Shown here in pieces: positions 1 to 12,853 of a stretch of 64,000 nucleotides of DNA; within the stretch, counting starts at the first letter, position 1; every line of letters starts with the position of its first letter. Both the position numbers and the translations under genes were made by a program. Under the pieces are notes generated by a model, which worked only from the letters and a program-made list of their open reading frames with translations, had not been told where the DNA came from and ran no database searches. This DNA comes from Anastrepha obliqua. Its lineage: Eukaryota; Arthropoda; Insecta; Diptera; Tephritidae. The stretch is from contig NC_072894.1 of the NCBI RefSeq assembly GCF_027943255.1, forward strand, positions 127,339,601-127,403,600, in the 5' to 3' direction.

Positions 1-3000
1 ATCAGTCGTTCATATAAATGTCCAGAAGCAACAGAAAATATGTTTATCGTTTCGGAATCATCGGCGCCATTTTCGCTGTTTGTTGAGACTGTAGGGCCAG
101 CACCAAATGAACTAGCAATGGAATTCCAAATACCTGAATTTGCTTCTTCTTCGTCATCTCCTAGCAAGTCTGCGTTCTGTTTACCAGGTTTCTTTGTGAC
201 TCGCAATTTTATCACATGAGATCGCAAAGAACTAATTACCACTTTCGTTAAGTGGTTTTGATGAATGGTGTTCGGACCTTCGGCGTGGGTAATATCATAA
301 ATGTCTGCAGATTTTCCTTCACGCAGGCGCAATTCCCAAACACCAGGATTCGCTTTGAGTTGGAAATAACCCAGGTTTGCCATGACTATTGTGTCAACAA
401 TAGCGGCTGTCTTTTGTGTTCCCAATGTTACTTGGAGTCCACGGGGTGGAGCTCCAGAATTTGAATCGAAACAATGACCTTCGAGTAACAAATACTCTAA
501 TTCATACTCGCTATGAACAGGGCCACCAATTTCACTTAATTTTATGTTATCTAAGTCGTAAACAGAATGAACAGCCTCTACTAGCCAATTTTCCGGCACT
601 TGGAGATTTTGTGTAAGTAACGAGTTAACAGGGAGACCAGTAAACTTCGCAAACGGGCCTTCTGCTAATTTACCGTTAGATTGAAATTGAACTTCCGGTT
701 CCAGCACATATCGATAAAAGTTCTTTACTGGCATGTCACTATGTTGGCCGACTGGTGTCAAGTATATATGCATTTCACAGTTGAGAATGTTTCGCAATAA
801 AATCAGAATGGGTGCTAGCTTTTGCGCACTGCGTGAAGCTGGATCAATGACAGCAGAAATATCAAAATGTGGCATAAGGGGTTGTTTCGGTGCTAGCCTT
901 ACGACAGAATTAGATTTCTTAATATCGTCTGGTATCTTGAATCGAGTTTTTTGTTGCTTGGGTACCAGGCTAGCGTAGAGTTTGAGCAAAGTATCGCTGG
1001 TTATTACAAGGTCATCACTCTCTTCATAATTTCCGATGCTCTGTTGTATCACTCTCCGGATTTTATCTCCATATTGAAATGCATTGAAACGATCAATTAA
1101 TCCAAAATCTTCCATAGTAAACTGTTCCCCAGGAGACAATGGCCCGAATATCTTGCCGTTTCCAACTACTAAGCGGCCAGACTTATTCACTCCAAGCACA
1201 CGCTGCACATATGTCCTCAACATTTTTATATGTAGTTCAGTTGAAGATAATATGTCGTTGATTGCTTCTGGAATTTCCCTTATCAAATCTGGATTCTTAA
1301 GCCATTTCAAAACCACATCTGTTGCTTCTATGGGCGGAAGAGTTTGTGAAGCGGCCCAAGCTAAGCGATTTAAATTGTGCTTATCGGAAAGATGTGAGCC
1401 TTCTGTATTCGGTAGAAATGCTACACGGACACTGCTTCCAGATTTAAGGTAACGAAGAGCATTTATTAACAAATCGCGCCCGTCAGCTTGCTCAATATCA
1501 GCAACAACCCAAATAGTTAGGAAGTTCAATTTAACCGCACCAATGCTTTCCGTGGCATGCTTACTACTAAAATACTTTATATTAGCTAATAGAGTCGCCG
1601 TCATGTCTCTATTGGAGAGCTGGGCTAGATCGCGTACATTGGTTAAGTCTTTATATTCATTTCCCGTAAAATCAAGAAATTTTGAAGAATCAGTGTTGAG
1701 AATACGTTGGTTCAAACGTGGCATAACATGGTCTTGATTCATTAAATAATCAATAACCGAATCAGAGTCGGTTAGATCTCCTTTGTATACTGCCTTCTGA
1801 AAAGTGCTAGTCTGTTGTATAATTTCTGAAAATATTGCCTCTTCGAATTCACTATCTGAATATAATAAATTTTGCTGCATAGGCACACCATTCAGCAACG
1901 CCTGAGGAGAATTAGCAAAACCCAAACGGTCAATAAATTCCTGCGACAACTGCTGCCCATAGTCATAGTCAGAATCTTCTCCTAGAATATCATCAACTTT
2001 GTTACCCGATAAGTTGCTAAACGTCTTCTTCAGCTGACTTCGTATATGTTTGTGACGTACATTCTCCGTGGTGTCGACAGTCGCAAATACATCTGTTAAA
2101 AAACTAAGAGCTGAGCGGCCATCCTTATTTTGCGTTACAAAGTTATATGCACAGATGATTGAATTATAGTCCTTAGCAGTATCTTTTTCGGAATTGCGGG
2201 TGTCAAATACAAGCCCCAGTCTCACAGGAGCTTGATGGATAACAAAGCTCTCTGCTAATTTAATGAGATTACGGCTACTTGGATTCAAAGGATCCACCAC
2301 CAAAACTAAATTGAAAATGTTTTTACGTATGTTCCGCAACATTCCTGGGAAAGCAGGCCTCAACAAGTCCATGACGCTTGACGGCCAGCGGCGGTACTGC
2401 GAATCAGTCTCAATATCATTTATCCACATTACTGCTGTGTCTCTGATATCTATTGCAAACTCTTTACTTGCTCCTCCAGAAAGATCCAAAGCGAGCAGTG
2501 CTGATGCTATTGAACCTCGTATATTGTTTCTGTGCAGACTCTCAAGAACATGAACTTCACTGCGCAATGTTTCCACTAAAGCACCAAGATCCATAGTATC
2601 TGCATCAAAAAATAGGCCATTAACGAATACCGCACCATCTGGTGGGACAATGTTTAAACTGCGTCCAAACACATCAATATTATGCTTAATTTCGGCACGT
2701 AACGCTTCAGATACTTTATGACTAAGAAGGGTGCGCGCTTGCATAGGGAAATTGTGAGCGATGAATTGTAGAATTTGCAAAGCCTCATCTCCCTGCACCT
2801 CTGATATCGCAGCGGCTGCCTGCAACCCAAGATCTTGGAATTCCCATGCTTTAAGTTGCGAGATTTCTTCATTACCCTTTAAGAGATTATAGCGCAGTTG
2901 ATCTAAAGAATGGGTCAAACTTGGAAAACGCTCCTTAAGTATTTTGAAGTCAAACCCTTGAATCTCTACATCATCGCCCGTATTATTCTGAACGCTGTCG

Positions 3001-3844
3001 TCATTTGCTTTAGGCGCATCGTCCTGACTTTTGTATTCAGTTGATTTTAGATGAAGCTCTACACCGTATCCAGACAACCGAACAGGTCGATTATGAGGGT
3101 TGAATGCAATATGATGTCGGACGATGTATCGTATATTTCCAGCAAGTGCCTCCTTTGATAGGATTTTGTGATATGTCACAAATAAATGCGACGCAAAATC
3201 ACCATACAGCACCACAGTTCGGGAATTGTTTTCCGCACCCGGGTAAATGTGATCGAAACTGTATATAGTAATGTTTTCCGACGACTCCTTATTTGAATTA
3301 AGTTTGTTCTTAAGTTCTTCGATGCTGCAAACAACGTCTTCTCCTATTTGTACAAAAGTATTTGAATCGCAATTTGAGCTGGCGTATATCTTATTAGATA
3401 TTTGTAAATGTGTTTGAATTCGAGGCGTTAGACTATGCAAAGATACGACTAATTTAAGCAATGGCAATTGAAGTACACTTAACCGATTGCGGGCAACATT
3501 AATTGCTGCTAAATACTGATTTGATTCCGAGGCTAAAAAGATTAAAAAACGAGAATTACGTGGTTTAACGGTAGTTCAAAGTTTCATTTACCATATTCCT
3601 TAAGCAACTTTTGCTCGCTTTGCACCTCATTCACATAGTCCCAGAAGAGAGCGGGATTTTCGTCAGACAAATATTCCGCAATTTCTAAATATAATGGGGT
3701 CTGTTGCCACTTTGCATTGATAAGCGTTGTAACAGAATAACTTTGGGTGTAAGCACCTGATAATTCTGAAGCAACATTTCCATCAAAACACGTAGAAAGC
3801 AGAACAAATAAAACCAGTACCCGTACAAACATTTCTTGAAACAT
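1..3844 (-). CDS. Uggt: UDP-glucose:glycoprotein glucosyltransferase, 5' two exons (partial)
   Basis: UGGT is the ER folding sensor that re-glucosylates misfolded N-glycoproteins so they rebind calnexin/calreticulin. Exon 1 is 3592-3844 and encodes a signal peptide (hydrophobic VRVLVLFVLLSTCF) followed by the family start YSVTTLINAKWQQTPLYLEI. A 59-bp GT-AG intron (3533-3591) follows. Exon 2 runs from 3532 to the left edge in one unbroken frame, checked at 3530, 1740 and 5. It contains LMNQDHVMPRLNQRIL (around 1690-1745). At the left edge it reads NIFSVASGHLYERL, the start of the C-terminal GT24 catalytic domain. About 1261 residues are in the window; family members have about 1500-1550, so most of the catalytic domain lies outside. 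An in-frame Met 4 codons downstream of the first ATG is an equally good start. The many plus-strand ORFs here are antisense shadows. Identity is secure. Confidence 0.96.
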
Positions 3845-4426
3845 CTCTTTATGTTTTTTTTTACTTCATATCTTTTTATATGTCGAATGATCTAGTTTTA
3901 TACAATGCTTTTATTTATGTGTTATTCTCAAATTCGTAATATTAAAATAAATTACTAACTGTATATAAAAAGCCGGGACAAATATTTTATCTGTTAATTA
4001 GAAAACTGATGTGGCATTGAAAAACGTTGCCATTGTCTAAGGATCTGCTAAAATAAATTTAGTCACAATTCGCCGCGTTATTGTTTGGCGGAGTTGCCCT
4101 TATAGGAAAAAAATGCATTACATCGCATGCGGAATAATAATCGTATTTGTATTCTTTACGTGGGTAAAAAAAAAAGTATACAAAAACACATAATTAATTA
4201 ACACCCAAACAATAACATATTTTTTTAAAGTATGTTCATATATGCAGTAATTAGATATAAATAAATCCACAAAAATTAATCTACCCATTCACATATAGCA
4301 GATTACCTGCAAAATTGACAATCAGCTGTCAATAATGCTTAGAAAGGTTTTTCTTCAAGGAAATTGGTTTGGTGGAATATTTTATTGTTTTTGGTATGCT
4401 TAATTATTATTAATGAAATGAAGAAA
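3845..4426. other. UGGT upstream intergenic sequence
   Basis: AT-rich sequence upstream of the UGGT start codon that must contain its promoter. No TATA box, coding region or repeat could be assigned with confidence. Confidence 0.5.
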
Positions 4427-4585
4427 ATACAAGGAGAAGGGAATGATAATTTAATTGCGCAATTGGCTGTTAATAACAACAGTTGGAGGAAAACCGTAAA
4501 CGACTTTTACTGAGATTTCAAAATATGATGGCAGCAATACGCATGCGAGATTTGATATTACATTTTATAATAATTAATAAGAGTG
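4427..4585. repeat. Decayed dispersed repeat, copy 1 (partner at 17319-17476)
   Basis: About 155 bp starting ACAAGGAGAAGG and ending ACATTTTATAATAATTAATA is about 80% identical by eye to 17319-17476. A coding-like reading (QLEE.CKRR.LLRFQ) is visible in both copies, better in copy 2. It is probably a piece of an old transposon ORF, family not recognised. From 4586 to about 5060 nothing else is recognisable. Confidence 0.6.
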
Positions 4586-5061
4586 TAGGGCAAGAAACCA
4601 GATGAGCGAAAAGAAAGAAGATGTTCGTTTCAACATTTGATTACACACTAATTTAAATCTATACAAGTAAAAGGAACTGACGTAAGAAAAGAAATTAAGT
4701 AGGAATTCGAGTTGTTATCTATAATAGCTACAATTTCATTATTTTCCAATAAAGAGAACAAAGCTTTTATGGGCACATACTTTTTTCTGTAATATGAAAG
4801 CATAATTAATAATACCTACCAAAAATTTTGTTAGAAACTAGCTGCACCCGGCACGCGTTGCTACGCCAACAACTAAAATAAATTTAAGAAAAATAAGTAC
4901 ACAAATATTCAATTCATTCTAAACCATTGGTTTATTTCGTAAAAATCGGTTGAACGGGGCAGAAGTTGCTACTCTGCGAGCGGCGAGTGGCAGCAATGAG
5001 CATATTCTACAAACCTTCTCCGTGGAAAAATACATATATATACCAAATTTTATAATAAATG

Positions 5062-7152
5062 GTCAAGGAACAAATGGGAAGAGCATCTGAAGTCCTGCAA
5101 CTTCACCTCTGGTGTGAGCAAGCTCTGGTCCACCGTAAGGTCCCTGTCGAATGAACCCGACGAAGCATAATGACAAGGTTGATATCACCTTCAACGGTCG
5201 TGCTTCGTCGGATCCAAAGAGATGCGCGTGCTACTTTAGCCGTCAATTTATTCTGCATCCTCCGGCCGACAGATCCAAACGCAGTGCCACCAGACGGCTG
5301 CACAAGCTGACATACAACAGTGCGCCACTTGCTTTCTCCAGCGACAAGGTTCGGGGGGCCATCAAACACATGAAACCATCAAAAGCCATTGGCCCTGACG
5401 GACTTAACATGCTGATGTTGAAAAAGTTGGGTCCTTTGGGAGTAGAATATCTCACCAGGGTCTTCAACCTGTCTATGGCCACTCTTATCATTCCTGAAAA
5501 GTGGAAATTAGGGAGAGTGGTCCTACTACTGAAGCCTGGGAAACCCACCAACCAAGGGAAGTCTTATCGTCCGATAACTCTCCTTTCTCCAGTAGTGAAG
5601 ACTCTTGAGGCCCTTCTACTCCCACTCTGTACGACACACTTGACTCCAACCTCGCACCAGCATGATTTCCGAAGAGTGCACAGCACCACCACGGCCCTCA
5701 CCGTCATTAACACCCAGGTAAACCGCGGGCTCAACCAAAACCACCCCTGCGAGAGGACTGTCCTAGTAGCGTTGGACCTAAAAAAGGCTTTCGATAAAGT
5801 CAGCCATGCCACGCTACTAGATGACATTTAACAGTCGACACTCCCGCCATGGCTGAAGAGATGGATCGCGAACTATCTGAGTGATCGTCATTCGTCTCAT
5901 TCGTCGGTGATATTCCGAGACCAAACATCTAAACAGAGGAAAATAAAGCAAGGTGTACCGCAGGGTTGTGTCTTTTCACCCTTGCTTTTCAACTTCTATA
6001 TCTCGAAACTCCCCCAGCCACCAAAGGGAGTCTCCCTGGTCTCATACGCCGACGACCGCACGACCGGGCAATGACATTGATGGCTTTTGCTCCAAGGTAA
6101 ACGACTACCTCGCCAGCCTTTCTCGCTGTTTCACTGCGAGGAATTTACAATTCTCCCCCACTAAATCCACGGCAACCCTTTTCACCACCTGGACAAAAGA
6201 GGTCAAGCTCAATTCAAAGTGAAAGTCGATGATACACAAATTCCGATGGTTAACAACCCCAAAATATTGGGAGTTACCTTTGACAGCTTGCTCTCCTTCT
6301 CAGCGCACACAACCGCTATTGCAACGAGAGTACAGAATCGCAACAAGGTACTCAAGTCGCTCGACGGCAGCACTTGGGGCAAAGACAAGGAAATGTTGCT
6401 GTCGACTTTCAAAGCACTGGCACCAGTGATTCGCAGTGGACGAAGCTTCAGACCTGCCAAAACATTGCTTTAAGGACCGTGACCGGATGTCTTCTGATGT
6501 CACCTATACAACATCTACATAATGAGGCCCAAATACTGTCTGTTAAGGAGCATAACAAATTGTTGAGTAAACAGTTTCTGCTAGGGTGCTACCGCAGGTC
6601 TCACCCATGCAGACACCTGCTCGAGCCTGAGCCCCCTCCTAGGCATATTAGGAGGCATTTCCTGAACTACGCGGACGAGATCTCAGACACAACAAACAGA
6701 CAGTTACTGGATCGGACAGTGTACAGACATGCCATAAATAACATTCATCGGGAGACTCTCACCACCTTCTTAAGCTCCCGACCCCCGAATGCCGTTATCG
6801 GAGTCCAACCACCACCAATTGCAGACGAAGAGCTCCAACTTCCCCGAGAGTCCCGCGTAACACTGGCACAATTACGTTCTGGATATTGTAGCAGGTTAAA
6901 CTCCTACTTATTCAGAATCGACCCCGACATACTAAACATATGTACAGCATGTGAAGGCACCCCGCACGACACTAACCACCTTCTCACATACCCCTTAAAA
7001 CCTACTCATCTAACACCCTCTCCCTCTCCCTCTGGACCCAACCTGTCGAAACAGTATGTTTCTTGGGCATACTTTCGATGAGCCAGACGAAGGCGACCCT
7101 TAGATGAGCCACTGACGGGGTTTGTATTACTGCTACAACAACAACAATAACA
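5062..7152 (+). mobile_element. Jockey-superfamily non-LTR retrotransposon, decayed ORF2
   Basis: A LINE reverse transcriptase in pieces. It reads KLWSTVRSLSN (frameshift near 5148), then a 226-codon open block 5151-5831 with the RT motifs GPDGLNMLMLKKLGPLGVEY, SYRPITLLSPVVK and LVALDLKKAFDKVSH. After a stop come GVPQGCVFSPLLFNFYIS and SYADD (about 5950-6055). Stops and frameshifts interrupt the connection and C-terminal domains (6219-7081), which end with LRSGYCSRLNSYL and CEGTPHDTNHL. The 3' tail is a CAA-type microsatellite at 7128-7150. The ORF1 and endonuclease parts are missing (5' truncated), so the copy is dead. Related C-terminal fragments occur at 10640-11135, 21463-22078 and 58145-58275. 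Confidence 0.9.
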
Positions 7153-7628
7153 GATCTCGGCAGAAGATACGAGCTGCCAGGTTTAGAAACAACGAACAAA
7201 ATGAAGGGGAATTACTTGTTTGTGAAGAGGAAGAGTTGGCGAAAGCAGTGAAAAACCAAAAAACCAGAAGAAGTCTAACGTCCGACTAATCAAAATCGTG
7301 AAATATAAAGTAACTGTTCTGGGAAAGTGGCACCTATAAATAAGAGAGTTTATTTTATTTTTTTGTAATATTTTATCTACAAAACTATAAGTTAATATAC
7401 AAATTAAATCGATTCTTGACTATTTGTAGCAAATTCTAAATCCATAATTTAGAAGACAGCTCGATTTGAAATTTCCTCAACCTCGAAAAAACAAAATTTC
7501 GATAGAATTTAGATTCTGGGATTTGCCAAAAATAAATTCACTCGTTGCGAAAAACCGATAATTGTAATTGCTAATATATATGTAAATATATTCTCACTAT
7601 TTTGACTTCATGGAAGGTTGTAAACGCA
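7153..7628. other. Unassigned intergenic sequence
   Basis: No gene or convincing repeat seen. A short open stretch near 7160-7285 has biased composition but no recognisable homology. Confidence 0.4.
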
Positions 7629-7631
7629 TAA

Positions 7632-8582
7632 TGGTGCGCACACTCACCGACGTAAGCGCAAGATCGTGTCAGCTGTTTTGATGGAACTAATGAGAGCCCC
7701 ACGTAAATGAAAAGTTACCATCCTTCCGTATCATAGTATCGTAGATTTTTAGTGCGCCCACTGACCAACGCATCGTAGTCCCTTACCGCAGCTCGTAGAG
7801 AATACAAAATTGATCAAAACTCATCCCGTAGAAAACAACTACGTTATTTTAGTTACATATTTACACAATACATCCGTTTGTGTGTGTTTGTGTTTGGTGG
7901 TATCTACACAATGTTGCCATTGATGTTTTTGCTTACATACTTTTTCACACATCCGCGTTATCAGTTACAATTTTTCATTGTATAATAAACTGAAGCCAAA
8001 AACCACCAAATGCAAATAGTTCATTTATCTATAATTAACATTGTTCAACATTGTTTTTAAGTTATTTTAACAAAAATTTAAATTTTTCCAAGTTTATTTT
8101 GTAAATGATTTCGAAATATACAGTTTGGGAACACTGTGTGGTGAGAGAGCAATCAGCTGAGACGATTCTACGGAGTTTTCCAAAACCCTACGATAAAATC
8201 TACGATACGGAAGAGTGGTCATTTTTCATTCACATGGGGCTCTCATTAGTTTGATCGTAACAGCTGACAAGTTTACGTCGGTGATGCTGCATACAGTAAA
8301 TGCTTGTAAATGAAAAATTACTTCCCTTCCGTATCGTAATACCGTAGATTTTATCGCAGGATTTTTGAAAATACCTCTCAGCATTGCTCTAGGGGATGCG
8401 GTAAGGGACTACGTACGTCGGTAACTGTTTCCAGCATGAGTGTGCACAGTATTTACCGATGTATTGTGTATATATATAACTAAAAGAACGCAGTTGCTTT
8501 CTACGAGATAAGTTTTGCTCAATTTTGTGTTCTTTACGTGCAGCGGTAAGGGACTACGAAACGTTGGTCAGTTTACGCACCA
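7632..8582. mobile_element. PIF/Harbinger-like MITE, copy A (TAA target duplication)
   Basis: The terminal inverted repeats (TIRs) begin TGGTGCGCACACTCACCGAC on the left and match TGGTGCGTAAACTGACCAAC read inward from the right end. Flanks are direct TAA (7629-7631 and 8583-8585), the TWA-type duplication typical of PIF/Harbinger. There is no transposase ORF. Inside, a second partial set of the family's terminal sequence (CCGTATCGTAATACCGTAG, GGTAAGGGACTACG) at about 8290-8440 suggests one copy inserted into, or recombined with, another. Copies B (15528-16076) and C (20166-20718) share the core. Confidence 0.75.
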
Positions 8583-8623
8583 TAATTCATCGAATTTGTC
8601 TCGTAGTCTCTAGCAACGAGTAC

Positions 8624-9548
8624 CATAGATGACTAGATGGGAAACTCCTTTTCTCGTGAGAGCGCTGAAAAATGTGCATTTTTTATAACATTTTCCAATA
8701 TTGCCACACCAGTAGAAACATGAATTGGGTATTTTTGAAACAAAAATTGGGAAGTTTTAGTTTCCACACCACCATTGAGATAGTATTTAGTGTGCGGTTG
8801 CCCAATAGTATATTACTCGTAAACACCTGCATATACAAAAAATAACCACAATCCGTATGAAATATGTACATTAATAACCAAAAAAATTTAAAATGTATAT
8901 GTAAATGAAATTATTTAAAACTGATATACAAAAGTAATTTAATAATAATAAAGCAATGAACCCGACAAACATAAGATATAATTAAAAACATGGCATATTG
9001 CGATTTTTTAATATAACACAGAAAGTGGGTAACAAAAAAAAAAAAATTCTCAAACCACGAACAGAATAAGTTAAAGCAGATTACCTTTAATTTTTGTAAA
9101 ATATCTCAAACTCAAATTCAATTCCCTTACCTACGCTTTTCAACCATAGAATACTTACGTATATACAAATTTACATAAACCAACACACAGTTTTCAATAA
9201 AATTACAATATGTACATAAGACTAATTAAAAGTAGAAGTCGAAAAGGATATAACGAGCTTTGGATTCTACAAACTCACTTCTATTCAAATTATTACATTT
9301 CAATTGATTTAATTTTAAGACAAATAATTATAAACATTTCAACAGGTCATTTCTCCATTAAGCAAAAACAAATTGCTTTCGTCAGTTATTTTTGGCGCGT
9401 TTCTTCTGGCAGCCTGCCATTTCGCCTATCAGCTGTTCAAAATCCCATAATGTGTGAGTGCTGCCAAGTTTTGAAACGTCCTCATGGGCGCGCTCTCTCT
9501 CAAAATGAAAGAGTTTCCCATCTTATTTCTTATCTATGCTGCCAGGGT
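8624..9548. mobile_element. ~0.9 kb non-autonomous TIR element, copy 1
   Basis: It starts CATAGATGACTAGATGGGAA and is the reverse complement, by eye over 80% identical along its whole length, of copy 2 at 19215-20113. The right end is altered: the expected end sequence is interrupted by about 22 bp and followed by CTGCCAGG, GTCATCTATG and CTGCCAGG. The left 8-bp flank (ACGAGTAC) does not match CTGCCAGG, so no clean target duplication remains. No transposase is encoded; the 128-codon ORF at 9210-9596 has no recognisable motif. Confidence 0.75.
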
Positions 9549-9997
9549 CATCTATGCTGCCAGGACTTCAGAAATAACCTAAGTATAATGTTTTGACTTT
9601 TATCAAAACTGTCAATTAAATTGTTATATAATATTTAATACTTCTCAACTTTCCATATAACTATCAGAGTTGATATTATTATGTTCGAGTAATTCGAAGT
9701 GAAATTTATTTCAGACGAAATTCGCAATACGTACTTTCATTTCGGGCGAATAGAAAAAATCCTCGTGAATTATTTTCCGCGCGAAATTCATATAAGATAA
9801 GGGATTGAATATAAAATTTCGTGACATCTTGAAAAGTATCAAATTAAGGACGATTGCTGAACTATCGAATAATTTGACAGGAGAATGAACAGCTATTGGC
9901 TGGTTATCGGAAATTACAAAAAAGTATCGACTTTTTACTCTTATTTACTTAAGCATTATTACTTTCCTGCAGAACGGTTTGGCAATTTTGTTAACAA

Positions 9998-12801
9998 ATG
10001 AAATGCACATTAGATGATGGAAGCACAAAAGGTTATAAGATTAAATTTAGTATTCCTATTTTAATATCGAATATTTCCCACAGTCTTTGCTAAAGCGGTG
10101 CAATCACTTTCAAAGTTTGGCGGCGATTTGTTCGTGGAGGCCAATAAAGATGGAATGCAATTACGTACTTTGAATTCAACGAAATCTGCAGTTGGGACAT
10201 ACCGTTTCAGTAGAAGCTTCTTCGACTGCTACGAGGTTATCCTAAATGAAGAAAGCTATTGTAAACTTGACATGAGGGCTTGCCTTACTGTGTTCCGCAG
10301 CACGAAGCAGGTATGTAACTCTGTGTATGTACGTGCGTTTTTTTAATATAAATTCTCCATAAGCATCGAGGGTAATTTTTTTAGGAATGTTTTATGGATT
10401 TCCAACGAGCTGAGTTGATTTGTACCTTGTAACAAATTGGTTTGTTCCGAGTTCGATGTCGATGCCCAATGTGGGCATGAGTCATATACGCAAAAAGAGT
10501 TTTCTAATCAAATCCAATCCTAAGCAGGCAATAACGAACCACCGAGTGCACTTCTGTCACGAAGCTTGTACACCGTAGAAGCTGATGATACTAGGCACAC
10601 AGTCAATCAATTCCGAACTGTCACAATTGTTGTACTTCGACCATCAAGACCTCGACATTTCAAATGCATGTCTATATGTGCAGAGTCTTCGAGAGGTACT
10701 AACCAACTTTTCACATATCCACTCAAACCAACTCACCTAACACCCCTCTCACTATGGCCCGTTACCGTATGTTGGACTCGATGACAAATATTTGCTGTCC
10801 AACCACTACCTATTGCAGATGAAGAGCTCCAGCTTCCCCGTGAGACTCGTGTAACACTGGCACAATTACGTTCTGGATACTGTAGCAGGTTAAACTCCTA
10901 CATATCCAGAATCGACCCCGACATACATACAAACACATGTCCGGCATGTGAAGGTACCCCGCACGACACTAATCACCTCTTCACATGCACCCTCAAACCG
11001 ACTCATCTAACCCCCCTCTCCCTCTGGACCCAACCTGTCGAAACAGCATGTTTCCTGGGCCTACCCCTAGATGAGCTAGACGAAGACGACCGATGATATG
11101 CCTACACAGACAGGTCTACCTATGCTGTTAAAACAACAAATATTTGCTCAAGCATTTATGGGGGAATATTTACGTTACAACACAGCAGTGCACCGACAAT
11201 AACAAATATGTCAATTGGAAGGAATAATAATAGCCTTCAATTCATGCTGGAAAAACTCTTACCTTATAAAATCCAAATTACTCCTTAAGAGTAGAAAAGA
11301 TTAGAATAATTGTTTGGCCTTATTCTGAGGGTATCCTAATTATTTCCAACTGCTCCATGCTCCCACTGTAATGGGCTATTATTGTTTGCTCGTACCGACG
11401 TTAGCAAATTGAAAATTAAAACTGTTTTTATGCTGTATATGCTAATTCCTTCTTCAGTTAAGCATTTTTGTTACCATATTTAGATTTTCAGATTTGCAAC
11501 CCAAGTTCTATAACTAACATTTTATATTCTAGGTAGAACGTTGTGATATGACGTATTTAAGCGACAATGCAAAGTTTCAAATACAGCTAAAGTGCCAACA
11601 TGAAACACTTAAGAATACTTTTATATCGGTCGATGAGGAGGAGAATATAACAGCTGAAATGGCACCTGAAAGCACATGCAACAAGTATGTTAAGTTAATT
11701 GAACCATTCTGAAAATATGCTGTGATTACAATTTCGTATTTTAGTATTCGTGGGTCACATAAGATATTCACTGAAATATCAAATAACTTCAATCCAGCAG
11801 AGGAAGAGATCACGCTAGAAGCACAAATTAAAAAAATCAGTATCAAAAACTATGTGGAGGGATCAAGAGTTAATGAGAAATTTATGCGATCTCAGTTACA
11901 ATTAAAGTAAATATTTTCAAAATTTACTTACCACACAGTAAATAATTTGCTCTATTAAACGATAATTTTTTATATAGTGCCGAAGAGTTCGAAGACTACA
12001 AGATAGGAAAGGAAACATCTATAACATTTTGCTTGAAAGAATTTAGAGCTTTTTTAATATTTGCTGAGGCATTAAACGAAAATGTATGTCTTCAATTCAC
12101 CGAGGCCGGTAGGTAAGTTTATTTCCTTTTTTGTAGATGCCGATTCATTATATGTAATATATGTTTATAACAGTCCCGTGTTTATGGGCATAACATCCAG
12201 AGATGAAATTCACTGCCTACTTATCATGTCTACTTTGTCACCAGAAGAAATAAGCTTTACTGATAGTTGTCAAGAAACAGACGTCCAAGATAGCACAATG
12301 AAAAAAGTTCACAAGCGGAAAATGGTAAACAACAAGGCAATTAGTCAATCTAAAAGTCTTAAACAAGATTTAGAGAAGTGCATTGCAGAAGAATCAACAC
12401 TAAGCAATAGCTCATCCTTATTTAATTTCGAAAGACACAGTAATAAGGATAGTTTTCCTTCCATTGTGGCTATTCCTCGAAACCAAGGTCAACCGATAAC
12501 GGCCATATCCGGGTCCGATGCGAGTATGGTTTTACTGCCATCAGTATCTGGGGAATCAGACAGATCGCCGACAACACATCGCCAACAAAATTATGCTTCA
12601 ACTGGATGTGAAACGGATATAACTAATATGCTGAGGCCAATAAGCGGTGACGATGTAGATTGCATTCCAGAGTCTCCAAAGCGCCAAGAAAGGGCGAATT
12701 TGCGTACTATATTTTCTCGTTGTTTTCATTCCACTTACGTACCAGTGGAACCTTCAATAGGTAGTCAGATATATGCTCCAGCTTCAGACACAGAAGATTG
12801 A
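9998..12801 (+). CDS. Rad9: Checkpoint clamp subunit Rad9 (9-1-1 complex), six exons
   Basis: Rad9 is the DNA-damage clamp subunit that joins Hus1 and Rad1 in a PCNA-like ring on DNA and activates ATR signalling. Exons: 9998-10031, 10084-10310, 11533-11684, 11745-11906, 11978-12112 and 12174-12801. All introns are GT-AG, phase is preserved at every junction, and the protein is 445 residues, normal for fly Rad9. It starts MKCTL, matching the conserved Rad9 N-terminus, followed by VFAKAVQSLSKFG. The second PCNA fold contains ITFCLKEFRAFLIFAEAL, then PVFMGI. Residues from about 245 form the low-complexity regulatory tail, ending in the acidic ASDTED. An AATAAA lies at 12803-12808. Intron 2 (1222 bp) contains retrotransposon and SINE debris. 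Identity is strong from motif order. Confidence 0.95.
10440..10575 (+). repeat. Degenerate tRNA-SINE fragment in Rad9 intron 2
   Basis: Sequence around 10525-10570 (AAGCAGGCAATAACGAACCACC...GTGCACTTCTGTCACGAAG) follows the order of the conserved middle of the intact SINE at 51053-51376, with many substitutions. The boundaries are approximate. Confidence 0.55.
10640..10783 (+). mobile_element. Old Jockey-like LINE C-terminal fragment
   Basis: Reads GTNQLF.YPLKPTHLTPLSL, the C-terminal end of the same LINE family as 5062-7152, heavily decayed. It is the host sequence into which the younger fragment at 10797-11135 inserted. Confidence 0.7.
10797..11135 (+). mobile_element. 5'-truncated Jockey-like LINE with 13-bp target duplication
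   Basis: Encodes LRSGYCSRLNSYISRIDPD and CPACEGTPHDTNHLFTC, then PVETACFLGLPLDEL and a 3' end with an AAC-rich tail. It is flanked by the direct repeat ACAAATATTTGCT at 10784-10796 and 11136-11148. The insertion went into an older relative of the same family within Rad9 intron 2, in sense orientation. Confidence 0.85.
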
Positions 12802-12802
12802 A

Positions 12803-12840
12803 AATAAATTCACATACAAATTAATAATTTTATTTTTATT
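12803..12840. promoter_or_regulatory. Overlapping convergent polyadenylation signals of Rad9 and Blos3
   Basis: On the + strand AATAAA lies at 12803-12808, just past the Rad9 stop. On the - strand two AATAAA signals lie at 12829-12840, 14-25 bp past the Blos3 stop (12854). Only 52 bp separate the two stop codons, so the mature 3' UTRs very probably overlap. Confidence 0.7.
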
Positions 12841-12853
12841 TTTCTGTACAAAA

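Noticed and set aside
252..2553. Several plus-strand ORFs (e.g. 1084-1452, 2263-2553)
   Set aside because: Antisense to the continuous UGGT exon 2 frame; no motifs of their own.
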